This document shows positions 1 to 7,252 of a stretch of 64,000 nucleotides of DNA, one piece after another; within the stretch, counting starts at the first letter, position 1, and every line of letters begins with the position of its first letter. The position numbers were made by a program, and so were the translations under genes. The notes below the pieces were generated by a model. It was not told the origin of the DNA, did no database searches, and was given only the letters and a program-made list of their open reading frames with translations. This stretch comes from CAWAND01 sp963807065 (lineage in GTDB: Bacteria; Chloroflexota; Anaerolineae; Anaerolineales; E44-bin32): contig CAWDZQ010000004.1 of assembly GCA_963807065.1 (NCBI GenBank), positions 248,001-312,000 on the forward strand, written 5' to 3'.

Positions 1-608
1 ATGATCGCTCCGGCCACGTCCCCGTCGGTGATGAGGCGGATTCGAGCGCCGGCGGTTCGCACTTCTTCGATGAGCTCCCGATGGCGGGGCCGTTCTAAGA
101 TCATCACCGTCAGATCATCGACATCGGCGCCCTTGGCCTTCGCCACGCTCTTTAGGTTGTCGGTTGCCGGCGCATTCACGTCGATGTGCCCCTTGGCGCT
201 CGGTCCAACGGCGATTTTGTGCATGTAAACCATGGGGCCCGGATTGAACATCGACCCGCGTTCGGCCACGGCGACTGTGGCGATCGAGTTCGTTCGTCCC
301 ATGGCAAGCAGGCGGGTCCCGTCAATGGGATCCACGGCGATATCCACCTTCGGGCCCCTGCCCGTGCCAAGCCTTTCGCCGTTAAACAACATCGGGGCTT
401 CGTCCTTCTCGCCTTCTCCAATGACAACCAAGCCGTCGATATCAATCGTGCTCAACATCAAACGCATCCCATCAACGGCGGCTTTGTCACCGCCCTCTTT
501 GTCCCCCCGGCCCATGAAGCGCCCCGCCGACATGGCCGCCGCCTCGGTCACCCGAACCAGATCCAACGCCAGGTTACGGGAAGGGGTCTCGTCGTGAGTT
601 TCGCTCAT
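1..608 (-). CDS. glpX: Fructose-1,6-bisphosphatase class II, 3' end beyond window
   Basis: Hydrolyses fructose-1,6-bisphosphate to fructose-6-phosphate in gluconeogenesis. The frame stays open from an ATG at 608 to the window edge, giving about 202 residues, so the C-terminus is missing. Class II (GlpX) family motifs are visible: GEGEKDEAPM near residues 63-72 and the metal/phosphate loop DPIDGTRL near residues 92-99. Class I FBPases have a different layout. The gene lies 38 bp after cdsA on the same strand and may be the last part of the rpsB-cdsA transcript. A dual-function fructose/sedoheptulose bisphosphatase is possible within this family. The family assignment is secure. Confidence 0.93.
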   Translation of the reverse strand, partial: MSETHDETPSRNLALDLVRVTEAAAMSAGRFMGRGDKEGGDKAAVDGMRLMLSTIDIDGLVVIGEGEKDEAPMLFNGERLGTGRGPKVDIAVDPIDGTRLLAMGRTNSIATVAVAERGSMFNPGPMVYMHKIAVGPSAKGHIDVNAPATDNLKSVAKAKGADVDDLTVMILERPRHRELIEEVRTAGARIRLITDGDVAGAI

Positions 609-646
609 TTGACTATCTTCTCCTTCGGGCAGCCCGCGGCTGCCGA

Positions 647-1465
647 TCAGCTCGTGAAAATTGTCACAAAGTAATAGGCCAGGACCCCTGCCCACACCCA
701 GCTGTCGGTTCTGTCAAGTGCGCCGCCGTGTCCAGGCACCAATCCGCTGGTGTCTTTGACCCCGATTTCGCGCTTCATCATGCTGATGCCCAGATCTCCA
801 AGAGGAGTCAGGACGCCAAGCAAGAGGCCCAGCTCAAGACCGTGAGCCGCGTTGACCTGGGAAAGACTGCCGGCGGCGATACTCCAGAGCGAGGCCAGAC
901 CTGCCCCGCTGGCTGCGCCAGTCACAACGCCTGCCAGGTAGCCTTCCCAGGTCTTTTTGGGGCTCAACCGGGGGGCCATGGGGCGGCGTCCCCATCGCTT
1001 GCCGACGAAAAAGGCCGCCGAATCAGCCAGCCAGACGCTGGAAAGAGTGAGCAGGACCCACCACTTTCCGTCTGGGATCTGCCGCAGGGAGATCAGGTAC
1101 GCTCCGATCCATCCCAGGTAGAGGGTCCCGGCCACGGTGAGAGCGAAGTCCAGGCCCGAGTGGGCGGCGCCACGCTCATAATCGACCAGGTGCCAGATCA
1201 TGGCGAGCAGGATAACGGCTGCTACGATGGACGGCCCGACCGAAAACTCGACCAGGGCGCGGCCGGCGCAGATGGCAATCACCCCGACCAACAGCAGGGG
1301 CAGAGCGGGCCGCTGGCTGGCCCGCTGGTACATCTGTCCGTACTCGACCGCTGCCAGACTCATGAAGAGCGTGATCATGAGGGGAAACACCCAACGGCCG
1401 TAGGCGACGGCGGCGAATATGGTGGGAACGGCGACGATCGCGACGAGCAACCGCTGTCGGAGCAT
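647..1465 (-). CDS. cdsA: Phosphatidate cytidylyltransferase
   Basis: Makes CDP-diacylglycerol from phosphatidate and CTP, the branch point for membrane phospholipids. The 272-residue protein is an integral membrane protein with about eight hydrophobic segments. The C-terminal family signature is present as SMMKREIGVKDTS followed by PGHGGALDRTDS. The reading frame extends upstream to 1558, but that part overlaps uppS and reads like non-coding sequence. ATG 1465 starts one base after the uppS stop, which fits translational coupling. It follows uppS in the usual rpsB-tsf-pyrH-frr-uppS-cdsA order. dxr and rseP, which often come next, are replaced by glpX. Confidence 0.95.
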   Translation of the reverse strand: MLRQRLLVAIVAVPTIFAAVAYGRWVFPLMITLFMSLAAVEYGQMYQRASQRPALPLLLVGVIAICAGRALVEFSVGPSIVAAVILLAMIWHLVDYERGAAHSGLDFALTVAGTLYLGWIGAYLISLRQIPDGKWWVLLTLSSVWLADSAAFFVGKRWGRRPMAPRLSPKKTWEGYLAGVVTGAASGAGLASLWSIAAGSLSQVNAAHGLELGLLLGVLTPLGDLGISMMKREIGVKDTSGLVPGHGGALDRTDSWVWAGVLAYYFVTIFTS

Positions 1466-1466
1466 C

Positions 1467-2207
1467 CTAGCTGGAGTGAATGGGGCCGGGGACGCGTCCA
1501 AATCGCCGCTCACGGCGGGCGAATTCACACAGCGCCTGGTACAGCTCGTCCCGGCCAAACTCCGGCCAGAAAGTGGGTGTGACGTACCATTCCGCGTACG
1601 CCCCCTGCCATATCAGGAAATTGCTGACGCGCAGCTCACCGGATGTGCGTATGATGAGATCGGGGTCGGGGGAGTCAGAGGTGTAGAGGTAGCGGCTGAC
1701 AAGGTCTTCGTCAACTTCTTCCGGACTCACGCCGTCGGAGATGATGTCGCGGATGGCATGTACGATTTCGTCCCGGCCGCCGTAGTTGAAGGCCACGTTG
1801 AGCACCAATCGCCGATTGTCGTGCGTCAGCTCGATGGCGTGCTTGACTTTCTTCTGCAGCTTGGGGTCCAGGCCTGCCAGCCGGCCAAGATGGCGGAGTT
1901 GGACCCCGTTCCCGTGGAGCTCGGCCAACTGGGTGTCGATCACTTCCTCGACGATTCCCATCAACCCGCGAACTTCGGCCGGAGGGCGCTCCCAGTTTTC
2001 GGTCGAGAACGCATAGATCGTCAGAGTGGAGATGCCGAATTCCACACTGGCTTCAATGACTCGCCGCAGATTCTCGACGCCGGCGCGGTGGCCGGCCAGG
2101 CGAGGCAACCCCCGTGAGCGCGCCCAGCGCCCATTGCCATCCATGATGATGGCCACATGGGAGGGGACCGGTTCGGGCAGTTCTTTCTTGTCGGGTGCTG
2201 TGGTCAT
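1467..2207 (-). CDS. uppS: Isoprenyl (undecaprenyl) diphosphate synthase
   Basis: Cis-prenyltransferase that extends farnesyl diphosphate with isopentenyl diphosphate to make the C55 lipid carrier for peptidoglycan. It has 246 residues, the normal length. Family motifs appear in order: HVAIIMDGNGRWA with the catalytic Asp near residue 22, GHRAG, YAFSTENW, and near the C-terminus DLIIRTSGELRVSNFL then WQGAYAE. It starts 15 bp after the frr stop and abuts cdsA. No strong ribosome binding site precedes ATG 2207, so coupling to frr translation is likely. Confidence 0.96.
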   Translation of the reverse strand: MTTAPDKKELPEPVPSHVAIIMDGNGRWARSRGLPRLAGHRAGVENLRRVIEASVEFGISTLTIYAFSTENWERPPAEVRGLMGIVEEVIDTQLAELHGNGVQLRHLGRLAGLDPKLQKKVKHAIELTHDNRRLVLNVAFNYGGRDEIVHAIRDIISDGVSPEEVDEDLVSRYLYTSDSPDPDLIIRTSGELRVSNFLIWQGAYAEWYVTPTFWPEFGRDELYQALCEFARRERRFGRVPGPIHSS

Positions 2208-2222
2208 GATGGGCGAAGTGCG

Positions 2223-2780
2223 CTAGACCTCAAGGACCTCCGCTTCCTTCTTCTCCGAGACAGTGTTGATGGCTTCGATGTGTTCGTCGGTGAGCTTCTG
2301 AAGTCTCTCCTCGGACCGATAGAGCTCGTCCTCCGAGATTTGTTTCTCTTTTTCCAAATCCCGCAATTCGTTCTGGACATCACGGCGGACATTGCGAACG
2401 GCCACGCGAGCTTCCTCGGCACGCGAGCGGACGAGCTTGACCAATTCGTGCCGGCGCTCTTCCGTCAGCGGCGGGATGCTCAAACGGATGATCTTCCCGT
2501 CGTTGCTGGGGGTCAGGCCCAGTTCCGAAGCCTGGATCGCACGCTCAATGTCTTTCATCGTGGACGGGTCAAAAGGCTTGATCGTGATCAGCCGCGGCTC
2601 GGGGGCTGAGATATTGGCAATCTGTTGAAGCGGTGTGCGGGTTCCGTAGTACTCGACGTCCAGCCGCTCGACCAGCGCCGGGGAGGCTCGACCGGTTCTG
2701 ATGGCGGCCAGGTCCTCCTCGAGCGTCTTGACCGCTCCGCGCATCCGGTCGTCGCCCTCGACCAACCAATCCTCAACCAT
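2223..2780 (-). CDS. frr: Ribosome recycling factor
   Basis: With EF-G it splits post-termination ribosomes. It has 185 residues, the standard length. The three-helix-bundle sequence is recognisable: an N-terminal helix ending in RTGRASPALVE, the central beta domain with YYGTRTPLQQIA and TIKPFD, and the long C-terminal helices with LTEERRHELVKLV and a Lys/Glu-rich segment. It follows pyrH after a 121-bp gap that holds a terminator-like hairpin, so it may have a partly separate transcript. Confidence 0.97.
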   Translation of the reverse strand: MVEDWLVEGDDRMRGAVKTLEEDLAAIRTGRASPALVERLDVEYYGTRTPLQQIANISAPEPRLITIKPFDPSTMKDIERAIQASELGLTPSNDGKIIRLSIPPLTEERRHELVKLVRSRAEEARVAVRNVRRDVQNELRDLEKEKQISEDELYRSEERLQKLTDEHIEAINTVSEKKEAEVLEV

Positions 2781-2852
2781 CTTGGGCTCCTGTGTGTGGG
2801 TTTGGCCGTGAAGGATAGGGTCCTAACAGGGTCCTATAAGCATAATGCAAAA

Positions 2853-2886
2853 CCCCCGAAAATGCGAAGCAGCGCCTTCTCGGGAG
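2853..2886 (-). terminator. Terminator-like hairpin after pyrH
   Basis: In the minus-strand transcript, CCCGAGAA (2884-2877) can pair with TTTTCGGG (2862-2855) with one G-U pair. A G-rich pair and TTTT follow. It lies in the pyrH-frr gap. The T-run is short, so termination may be partial. Confidence 0.45.
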
Positions 2887-2901
2887 GTGTTGGGCCTGCG
2901 C

Positions 2902-3618
2902 TTATTCGGAAATCAGGGTGCCGACTTGCTCTCCAAGCACCGCCCGGCGCAAGTGATCCTCTTGCCACATGTCCAGCACTACGATTGGAAGCTCGTTGTC
3001 CATGCAGAGCGAAATGGCGGTGCTGTCCATCACCTGGAGGCGGCGGTTCAAGGCATCGATGTAACTAAGCCGATCGAACCGTTTGGCATTCGGGTTCTGT
3101 TCGGGATCGGTGTCGTACACGCCGTCCACTTTGGTAGCTTTGATGACCACCTGTGCGTCAATTTCCATTGCCCTGAGCGCGGCGGCGGTGTCGGTTGAGA
3201 AGTAGGGATTCCCGGTTCCACCGCCCAGGATTACAACCCTGCCCTTTTCCAGGTGCCGGATGGCACGCCTTCGAATATAGGGCTCGGCCACGGCGCGCAT
3301 TTCCATGGCCGACATCACGCGGGTGACGGTGCCCATGCGCTCGAGCGCGTCCATCATGGCCAGAGCGTTGATGACCGTGCCGAGCATGCCCATATAGTCT
3401 GCTGTCGCTCGCTCCATGCCGCGCTCAATACCCTCGCGACCGCGCCATAGGTTGCCAGCGCCGATGACCAGGGCCACCTGAACACCCATACCCAGCACCT
3501 GCTGTACCTTGCCCGCCACAGCCTCGGCCCGTTGAGGGTCGATGCCAAAACCCTGCGGCCCCGCCAGGGCCTCGCCGCCGAGCTTGAGCAGGATGCGTTC
3601 GTAGGCTGGTTCTGCCAT
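2902..3618 (-). CDS. pyrH: Uridylate kinase (UMP kinase)
   Basis: Phosphorylates UMP to UDP in pyrimidine nucleotide synthesis. The 238-residue protein belongs to the amino-acid-kinase fold and shows RILLKLGGEAL at the N-terminus, the GAGNLWRG loop and the D-Y-MGMLGTVINALAM helix typical of bacterial PyrH. The C-terminal part has KVDGVYDTDPEQNPNAKRF. An upstream ATG at 3651 is in frame. ATG 3618 is preferred because AGGAAAG sits about 7 nt ahead of it and the protein then starts at the usual place. It is separated from tsf by a strong terminator-like hairpin. Confidence 0.96.
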   Translation of the reverse strand: MAEPAYERILLKLGGEALAGPQGFGIDPQRAEAVAGKVQQVLGMGVQVALVIGAGNLWRGREGIERGMERATADYMGMLGTVINALAMMDALERMGTVTRVMSAMEMRAVAEPYIRRRAIRHLEKGRVVILGGGTGNPYFSTDTAAALRAMEIDAQVVIKATKVDGVYDTDPEQNPNAKRFDRLSYIDALNRRLQVMDSTAISLCMDNELPIVVLDMWQEDHLRRAVLGEQVGTLISE

Positions 3619-3650
3619 GAGACGTCTTTCCTTCGCTGGACTGCTCTCCA

Positions 3651-3681
3651 TAAAAACAAAGGGCCAACTGGACGTTGGCCC
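3651..3681 (-). terminator. Intrinsic terminator between tsf and pyrH
   Basis: GGGCCAAC (3661-3668) pairs with GTTGGCCC (3674-3681) around a 5-nt loop. In the minus-strand transcript the 8-bp stem is followed by TTTGTTTTTAT, a good U-tract. It lies just after the tsf stop and reaches 33 bp upstream of pyrH, so it should lower pyrH-frr-uppS-cdsA expression relative to rpsB-tsf. Confidence 0.75.
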
Positions 3682-3687
3682 GGAAAT

Positions 3688-4290
3688 CTAGCTCGCTTCT
3701 TCTCCGACGCTCCACCGAGCAAAGCGCCGGATGGTTATGTTTTCTCCCGTGGTGGCGATCATCTCTTTGAGGATCTCGCCGACGGTACGTTCGTCGTCCC
3801 TGATGTAGGACTGCTCCAACAGGCAGGCCTCCTCGAAGAACTTGCCCAGGCGTCCCTCAACAATCCTATCGATGACGTCGGGGGACTTGCCTTCAGCCTC
3901 GGCCTGCTGGCGGCTCTCGGCACGCTGCTCCTCCACCACATCTTCGGGCACATCTTCTACGGTCACCCATTGAGGCGAGGTCGCCGCCACCTGGAGCGCC
4001 ATCTCGTGGGCAAAGCCGCGGAATTCCTCCGTTCGGGCGACGAAGTCGGTTTCGCAGTTAACTTCGATCATCACGCCCACACGGCCTTCACCATGGCTGT
4101 ACAGGTCTAACACCCCGGCGGACGTTTCTCGCCCGGCGCGCTTCTCGGCCATGGCCAGCCCCCGTTCTTGGAGGATATTGGCCGCTCTGGCCATATCGCC
4201 TCCGGCTTCGTCCAGCGCCTTCTTGCATTCCAAAACCCCGGCGCCGGTCTCCTCGCGAAGCTGTTTAACTTGGTCTGCGGTGGTGCTCAT
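3688..4290 (-). CDS. tsf: Translation elongation factor Ts
   Basis: Nucleotide exchange factor for EF-Tu. The 200-residue length matches the short EF-Ts form lacking one half of the core domain duplication, as known from Thermus-like lineages. The N-terminal UBA-like domain carries VKQLREETGAGVLECKKAL. The TDFVAR motif that inserts into EF-Tu is at about residues 80-85. The start codon overlaps the rpsB stop as ATGA, so translation is coupled. A terminator follows the stop. Confidence 0.96.
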   Translation of the reverse strand: MSTTADQVKQLREETGAGVLECKKALDEAGGDMARAANILQERGLAMAEKRAGRETSAGVLDLYSHGEGRVGVMIEVNCETDFVARTEEFRGFAHEMALQVAATSPQWVTVEDVPEDVVEEQRAESRQQAEAEGKSPDVIDRIVEGRLGKFFEEACLLEQSYIRDDERTVGEILKEMIATTGENITIRRFARWSVGEEAS

Positions 4291-5339
4291 TCGTCTTCGC
4301 TCTTATCCGAAGACGCCTCGGATGATGCGTCTTCGCTGGTGTCATCGGCTGCTTCTTCAGCCGGCGCGTCCACGGGCTGAGCCTGGATCTCTTCATCGGC
4401 CGGCATGTCATCGACCTCAGCCTCGGCCTCGGCGCCGTCCTGTTGTGGTTCCGCCTCTGCCTCGGCCGCGTCGTCTTTACCGGTCTCGTCCATGGTGCCT
4501 TCTTCACCCTCATCGCCGTAATCGCCACTCTTGATCTTGGCCAGCGTGGCCTCACCCAACAGCTCCTCGTCGGAGACTTCTTCGTACTCGTGCTCCTCGT
4601 CGCCTCGATCGGCAGGACCGGCCTCTGCGGACTCTTCGTCTTCCATGTCGTCCTTGCGCAGGGCCTTGCCTTCCAACACGGCATCGGCCACCTTGCTGGT
4701 CAGCAGCTTGATGGCGCGGATGGCGTCATCGTTGGATGGGATCACATAATCAATATTGCCGGGATCGCAGTTGGTGTCCACCAAGGCCACCACCGGTATC
4801 TCCAGCAGATTGGCCTCGTGCACCGACGTTTCTTCGCGCCGCACGTCTACCACGAATAGCAGCTTGGGGACGCCCTTCATGTCCCTGATACCGCCCAGCC
4901 GCTCCTGGAGCCGATCGATCTTCCGGTTGAGCATCAGGGCTTCCTTCTTCGTCAGAAGGTCAAACTCGCCCTCATCCCGTCGCCGCTCCAGATCCTTGAG
5001 CTCGTCGATCCGGCTGCGGATCGTCCGCCAATTGGTGAGTGTGCCACCCAGCCAGCGGGCGTTTACGTAGGACATGCCGGCGCGCTCGGCTTCGACCTGG
5101 ATCGTCTCTTGGGCCTGGCGCTTGGTGCCTACGAACAAGACGGTGCCGCCGGCGGCGACGGTGTCCCGCACCAAGGCGTACGCCTCTTCCAGAGCCTCCA
5201 GGGTTTGCTGGAGATCGATGATGTGGATGCCATTTCGTTCGGTGAAGATGTAGGGCTTCATGTGGGGATTCCACTTGCGAGTGCGGTGACCGAAGTGGAC
5301 CCCTGTTTCAAGCAGGGCTTTCATGCTGATGACGGCCAT
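4287..5339 (-). CDS. rpsB: Small ribosomal subunit protein uS2 with long acidic C-terminal tail
   Basis: S2 binds the 30S subunit near the Shine-Dalgarno platform. Residues 1 to about 230 are a normal S2 with VHFGHRTRKWNPHM at the N-terminus, TNWRTI near residue 102, and VALVDTNCDPGNIDYVIPSNDDA near residues 186-208. The protein then continues for about 115 residues of almost pure Glu/Asp/Ala/Ser, giving 350 residues against the usual 230-260. A short less acidic patch (LLGEATLAKIKSG) interrupts the tail. GGAGG precedes ATG 5339 by 5 nt. It is the first gene of its operon. Confidence 0.96.
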   Translation of the reverse strand: MAVISMKALLETGVHFGHRTRKWNPHMKPYIFTERNGIHIIDLQQTLEALEEAYALVRDTVAAGGTVLFVGTKRQAQETIQVEAERAGMSYVNARWLGGTLTNWRTIRSRIDELKDLERRRDEGEFDLLTKKEALMLNRKIDRLQERLGGIRDMKGVPKLLFVVDVRREETSVHEANLLEIPVVALVDTNCDPGNIDYVIPSNDDAIRAIKLLTSKVADAVLEGKALRKDDMEDEESAEAGPADRGDEEHEYEEVSDEELLGEATLAKIKSGDYGDEGEEGTMDETGKDDAAEAEAEPQQDGAEAEAEVDDMPADEEIQAQPVDAPAEEAADDTSEDASSEASSDKSEDE

Positions 5340-5388
5340 CAGAGCCTCCGATTCGTTGGGCCTCCGCTCCCTTCAACTCCACTCGGAA

Positions 5389-5404
5389 CCGGTTGGCCAA
5401 CCGG
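5389..5404. repeat. 16-bp perfect palindrome in the rpsB leader
   Basis: CCGGTTGGCCAACCGG reads the same on both strands. It lies 50 bp upstream of rpsB inside the predicted 5' leader. It could be a leader hairpin or a DNA-binding site. Confidence 0.5.
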
Positions 5405-5458
5405 CACGGCCGAGAGGATCAGGAAGCGTGCGAATTTTGCCCTCTAGGGGCATAGTCG

Positions 5459-5488
5459 CTCCCGCAGGCTGACGTGCGCCAGCGGGAG
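5459..5488 (-). promoter_or_regulatory. Hairpin at the 5' end of the rpsB leader RNA
   Basis: CTCCCGC (5459-5465) pairs with GCGGGAG (5482-5488). The predicted transcription start from the extended -10 just upstream falls at about 5488, so this hairpin would form the very 5' end of the rpsB mRNA. It could stabilise the mRNA or take part in S2 autoregulation. That role is inference. Confidence 0.4.
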
Positions 5489-5495
5489 TTGGCAA

Positions 5496-5504
5496 AGTAT
5501 ACCA
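5496..5504 (-). promoter_or_regulatory. Extended -10 promoter for rpsB-tsf
   Basis: The minus strand carries TGGTATACT: a TG at the extended position, then TATACT (5501-5496). No good -35 is seen at the right distance, as expected for an extended -10 promoter. It lies about 155 bp upstream of rpsB in the gap after acpS. Confidence 0.5.
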
Positions 5505-5511
5505 CGACAAA

Positions 5512-5546
5512 GGGCGGACCGGCCGGAACGCGGCCGTTGTCCGCCC
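5512..5546 (-). terminator. Strong hairpin after acpS
   Basis: GGGCGGAC (5512-5519) pairs with GTCCGCCC (5539-5546), and inside it CGGCCG (5520-5525) pairs with CGGCCG (5531-5536) around a 5-nt loop with a TT bulge. It lies 24 bp after the acpS stop. Only TTTG follows on the minus strand, so it is a weak or Rho-assisted terminator, or an mRNA-end stabiliser. Confidence 0.5.
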
Positions 5547-5569
5547 GCTCAAATCAGCACCCCTGGCGG

Positions 5570-5953
5570 CTAATCCGTAGAGTCAAACCCGGGTATCAAG
5601 GCCACGGCAACCGCAACGGCGTGCTCGTGCGTGTGGCTGAGGCTCACGGACCAGAACCGCAAACCCAGCCCTTGGGCAACCTGCTCGGCCTGTCCATGGA
5701 GGCGTAGATGCGGCTCGCGGCGCTCTCCGTTGACGACCTCGATCTCTTTCCACCCGATGTCGCCAATCCCGGTTCCCATGGCTTTGGCCACGGCCTCCTT
5801 GGCCGCAAACCGAGCGGCCAGGGCCGGAGTCCGGCCCCCGCAGTCGATCAACTCTCGCGGCGTGAAAAAACGATCGAAGAACCGCTGGCCGTGGCGCAGG
5901 ATCGCCCGATCGATACGCTCTATCTCGATGATGTCCACCCCGGATCGTAGCAT
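5570..5953 (-). CDS. acpS: Holo-[acyl-carrier-protein] synthase
   Basis: Transfers 4'-phosphopantetheine from CoA to acyl carrier protein. The 127-residue protein begins GVDIIEIERI, with the metal-binding Asp at residue 7. It has RFFTPRE near residue 28, FAAKEAVAKAMGTG near residues 49-62 and the C-terminal VSLSHTHEHAVAVA. All are diagnostic of AcpS. It starts two bases after the stop of the M16 homologue upstream and ends before a hairpin and the rpsB promoter, so it closes the ugd-M16-M16-acpS run. Confidence 0.95.
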   Translation of the reverse strand: MLRSGVDIIEIERIDRAILRHGQRFFDRFFTPRELIDCGGRTPALAARFAAKEAVAKAMGTGIGDIGWKEIEVVNGERREPHLRLHGQAEQVAQGLGLRFWSVSLSHTHEHAVAVAVALIPGFDSTD

Positions 5954-5955
5954 TC

Positions 5956-7245
5956 TTAGGCTCCCCGAAGCTTCGGGCCCGCCACCGCGACCGCCAGTCG
6001 ATCCGGATCGAGATAGCGCCGGGCGGCTTCGAGCACGGCATCGCGCGTGATGCCCAAGATGGATTCAGGGTACCTCTGATAGTAATCGAGCCCAAGCTGG
6101 TGACGCTCAATGTAAACCAGTCCGCCTGCCACGCCACCGTTGGATTCCAGTTGAAGCGGAAGCCTGCCGATGAAATTGGCTTGATTGTCGGTCAATTCAC
6201 TGGCGCCGATCCTCTTCTCCGTAAAGCGCTTAACTTCGTCCTTGATCAACTCAACGGCGCGGTCCACATTGGCGGGATTGACCCCGGCGCTGATCTTCCA
6301 GGGCCCGGGACCCGTGCCTCCGGTTACGCTGCTGTAAGCGTAGTATGCAAGCCCCTCTTGCTGCCGAACCCGATCTCCTAGGCGTCCATAGAGTCCAAAT
6401 CGGCCCAGGACATTGTTGCCCAAGGAGGCTGCAAGATACTCCGGGGCGCTTCGCCTGGGTCCGGCGGCACCGATGACCAGGTCCACCTGCGTCTTGCCCG
6501 CCATGGCCACATTCTTCCGTATCGGCTTCCGCAGCCGCGGCGCATCGGGAACATCGGGAGACGCCACCTGGTCCTTGACCGACCAATCTCCAAAAAGGGC
6601 CTGCACCGCATCCAGCGCTCGCTTGGCCTTCACCGCGCCTACTACGACCAACACGGCTCCCCGCGGGCCGAAGGCTCGCCTGTGGAAAGCCCTGATATCG
6701 GCAAGTGACAGGTGCTCGACTGTCTCCGGGTATCCGTCTGAGGCCTGGCTGTAAGGGTGACCTTTGTAGATCAGCTTATCAAAGGCCATGTCGGCCACGG
6801 AACTTGTATCTTGATCCCTCAACGCCAGCCCGGTGAGCTTTTCCGCACGCAACTGCTCGACGTCACGCTTGGGGAAAGACGGCGACCGCAGCACGTCGCT
6901 GAGCAGGTCGAGGATGACCTGCAGGTCTTCGGCGAGCGCCTTCCCTCGGAAGCTTGTGTGATGGCTGCCGGCGCCGATCGACAGGCTGGCACCGATCGAC
7001 TCGATCGTTTGATAGATCTCGTCAAAGGATCGGGAATGCGTGCCCCGCATCAAGGCCGAGGCCGTCAGATCGGCCAGGCCAGCCTTTTCGGGCGCTTCTG
7101 CTAGCGAGCCAGCCATGAGGTTGCCGGCCACCACCACTGAAGGGCTGGCGAAGTTCTCTCTGGCCAGCAAGACCATGCCGTTCGGGAGCTCGCGCCGGAT
7201 TATGGTGTCGGGACCGGGTAGGGCATGAATGTCAAGTTGAGGCAT
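5956..7245 (-). CDS. M16 peptidase family protein, catalytically inactive partner
   Basis: A 429-residue two-domain M16 (insulinase/processing-peptidase) homologue. Where active members carry HxxEH, this protein has GLADLTASALMRGT, so the zinc site is missing. The second half keeps the family fold, with QEGLAYYAYSSVTGG near residues 318-332. It starts 7 bp after the stop of an M16 protein that does have HxxEH. The pair therefore resembles active/inactive heterodimers known in this family. The frame is open further upstream to 7515, but that region overlaps the first gene. ATG 7245 matches the domain start. No signal peptide is seen. The substrate is unknown. Confidence 0.87.
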   Translation of the reverse strand: MPQLDIHALPGPDTIIRRELPNGMVLLARENFASPSVVVAGNLMAGSLAEAPEKAGLADLTASALMRGTHSRSFDEIYQTIESIGASLSIGAGSHHTSFRGKALAEDLQVILDLLSDVLRSPSFPKRDVEQLRAEKLTGLALRDQDTSSVADMAFDKLIYKGHPYSQASDGYPETVEHLSLADIRAFHRRAFGPRGAVLVVVGAVKAKRALDAVQALFGDWSVKDQVASPDVPDAPRLRKPIRKNVAMAGKTQVDLVIGAAGPRRSAPEYLAASLGNNVLGRFGLYGRLGDRVRQQEGLAYYAYSSVTGGTGPGPWKISAGVNPANVDRAVELIKDEVKRFTEKRIGASELTDNQANFIGRLPLQLESNGGVAGGLVYIERHQLGLDYYQRYPESILGITRDAVLEAARRYLDPDRLAVAVAGPKLRGA

Positions 7246-7252
7246 GCTCCCA

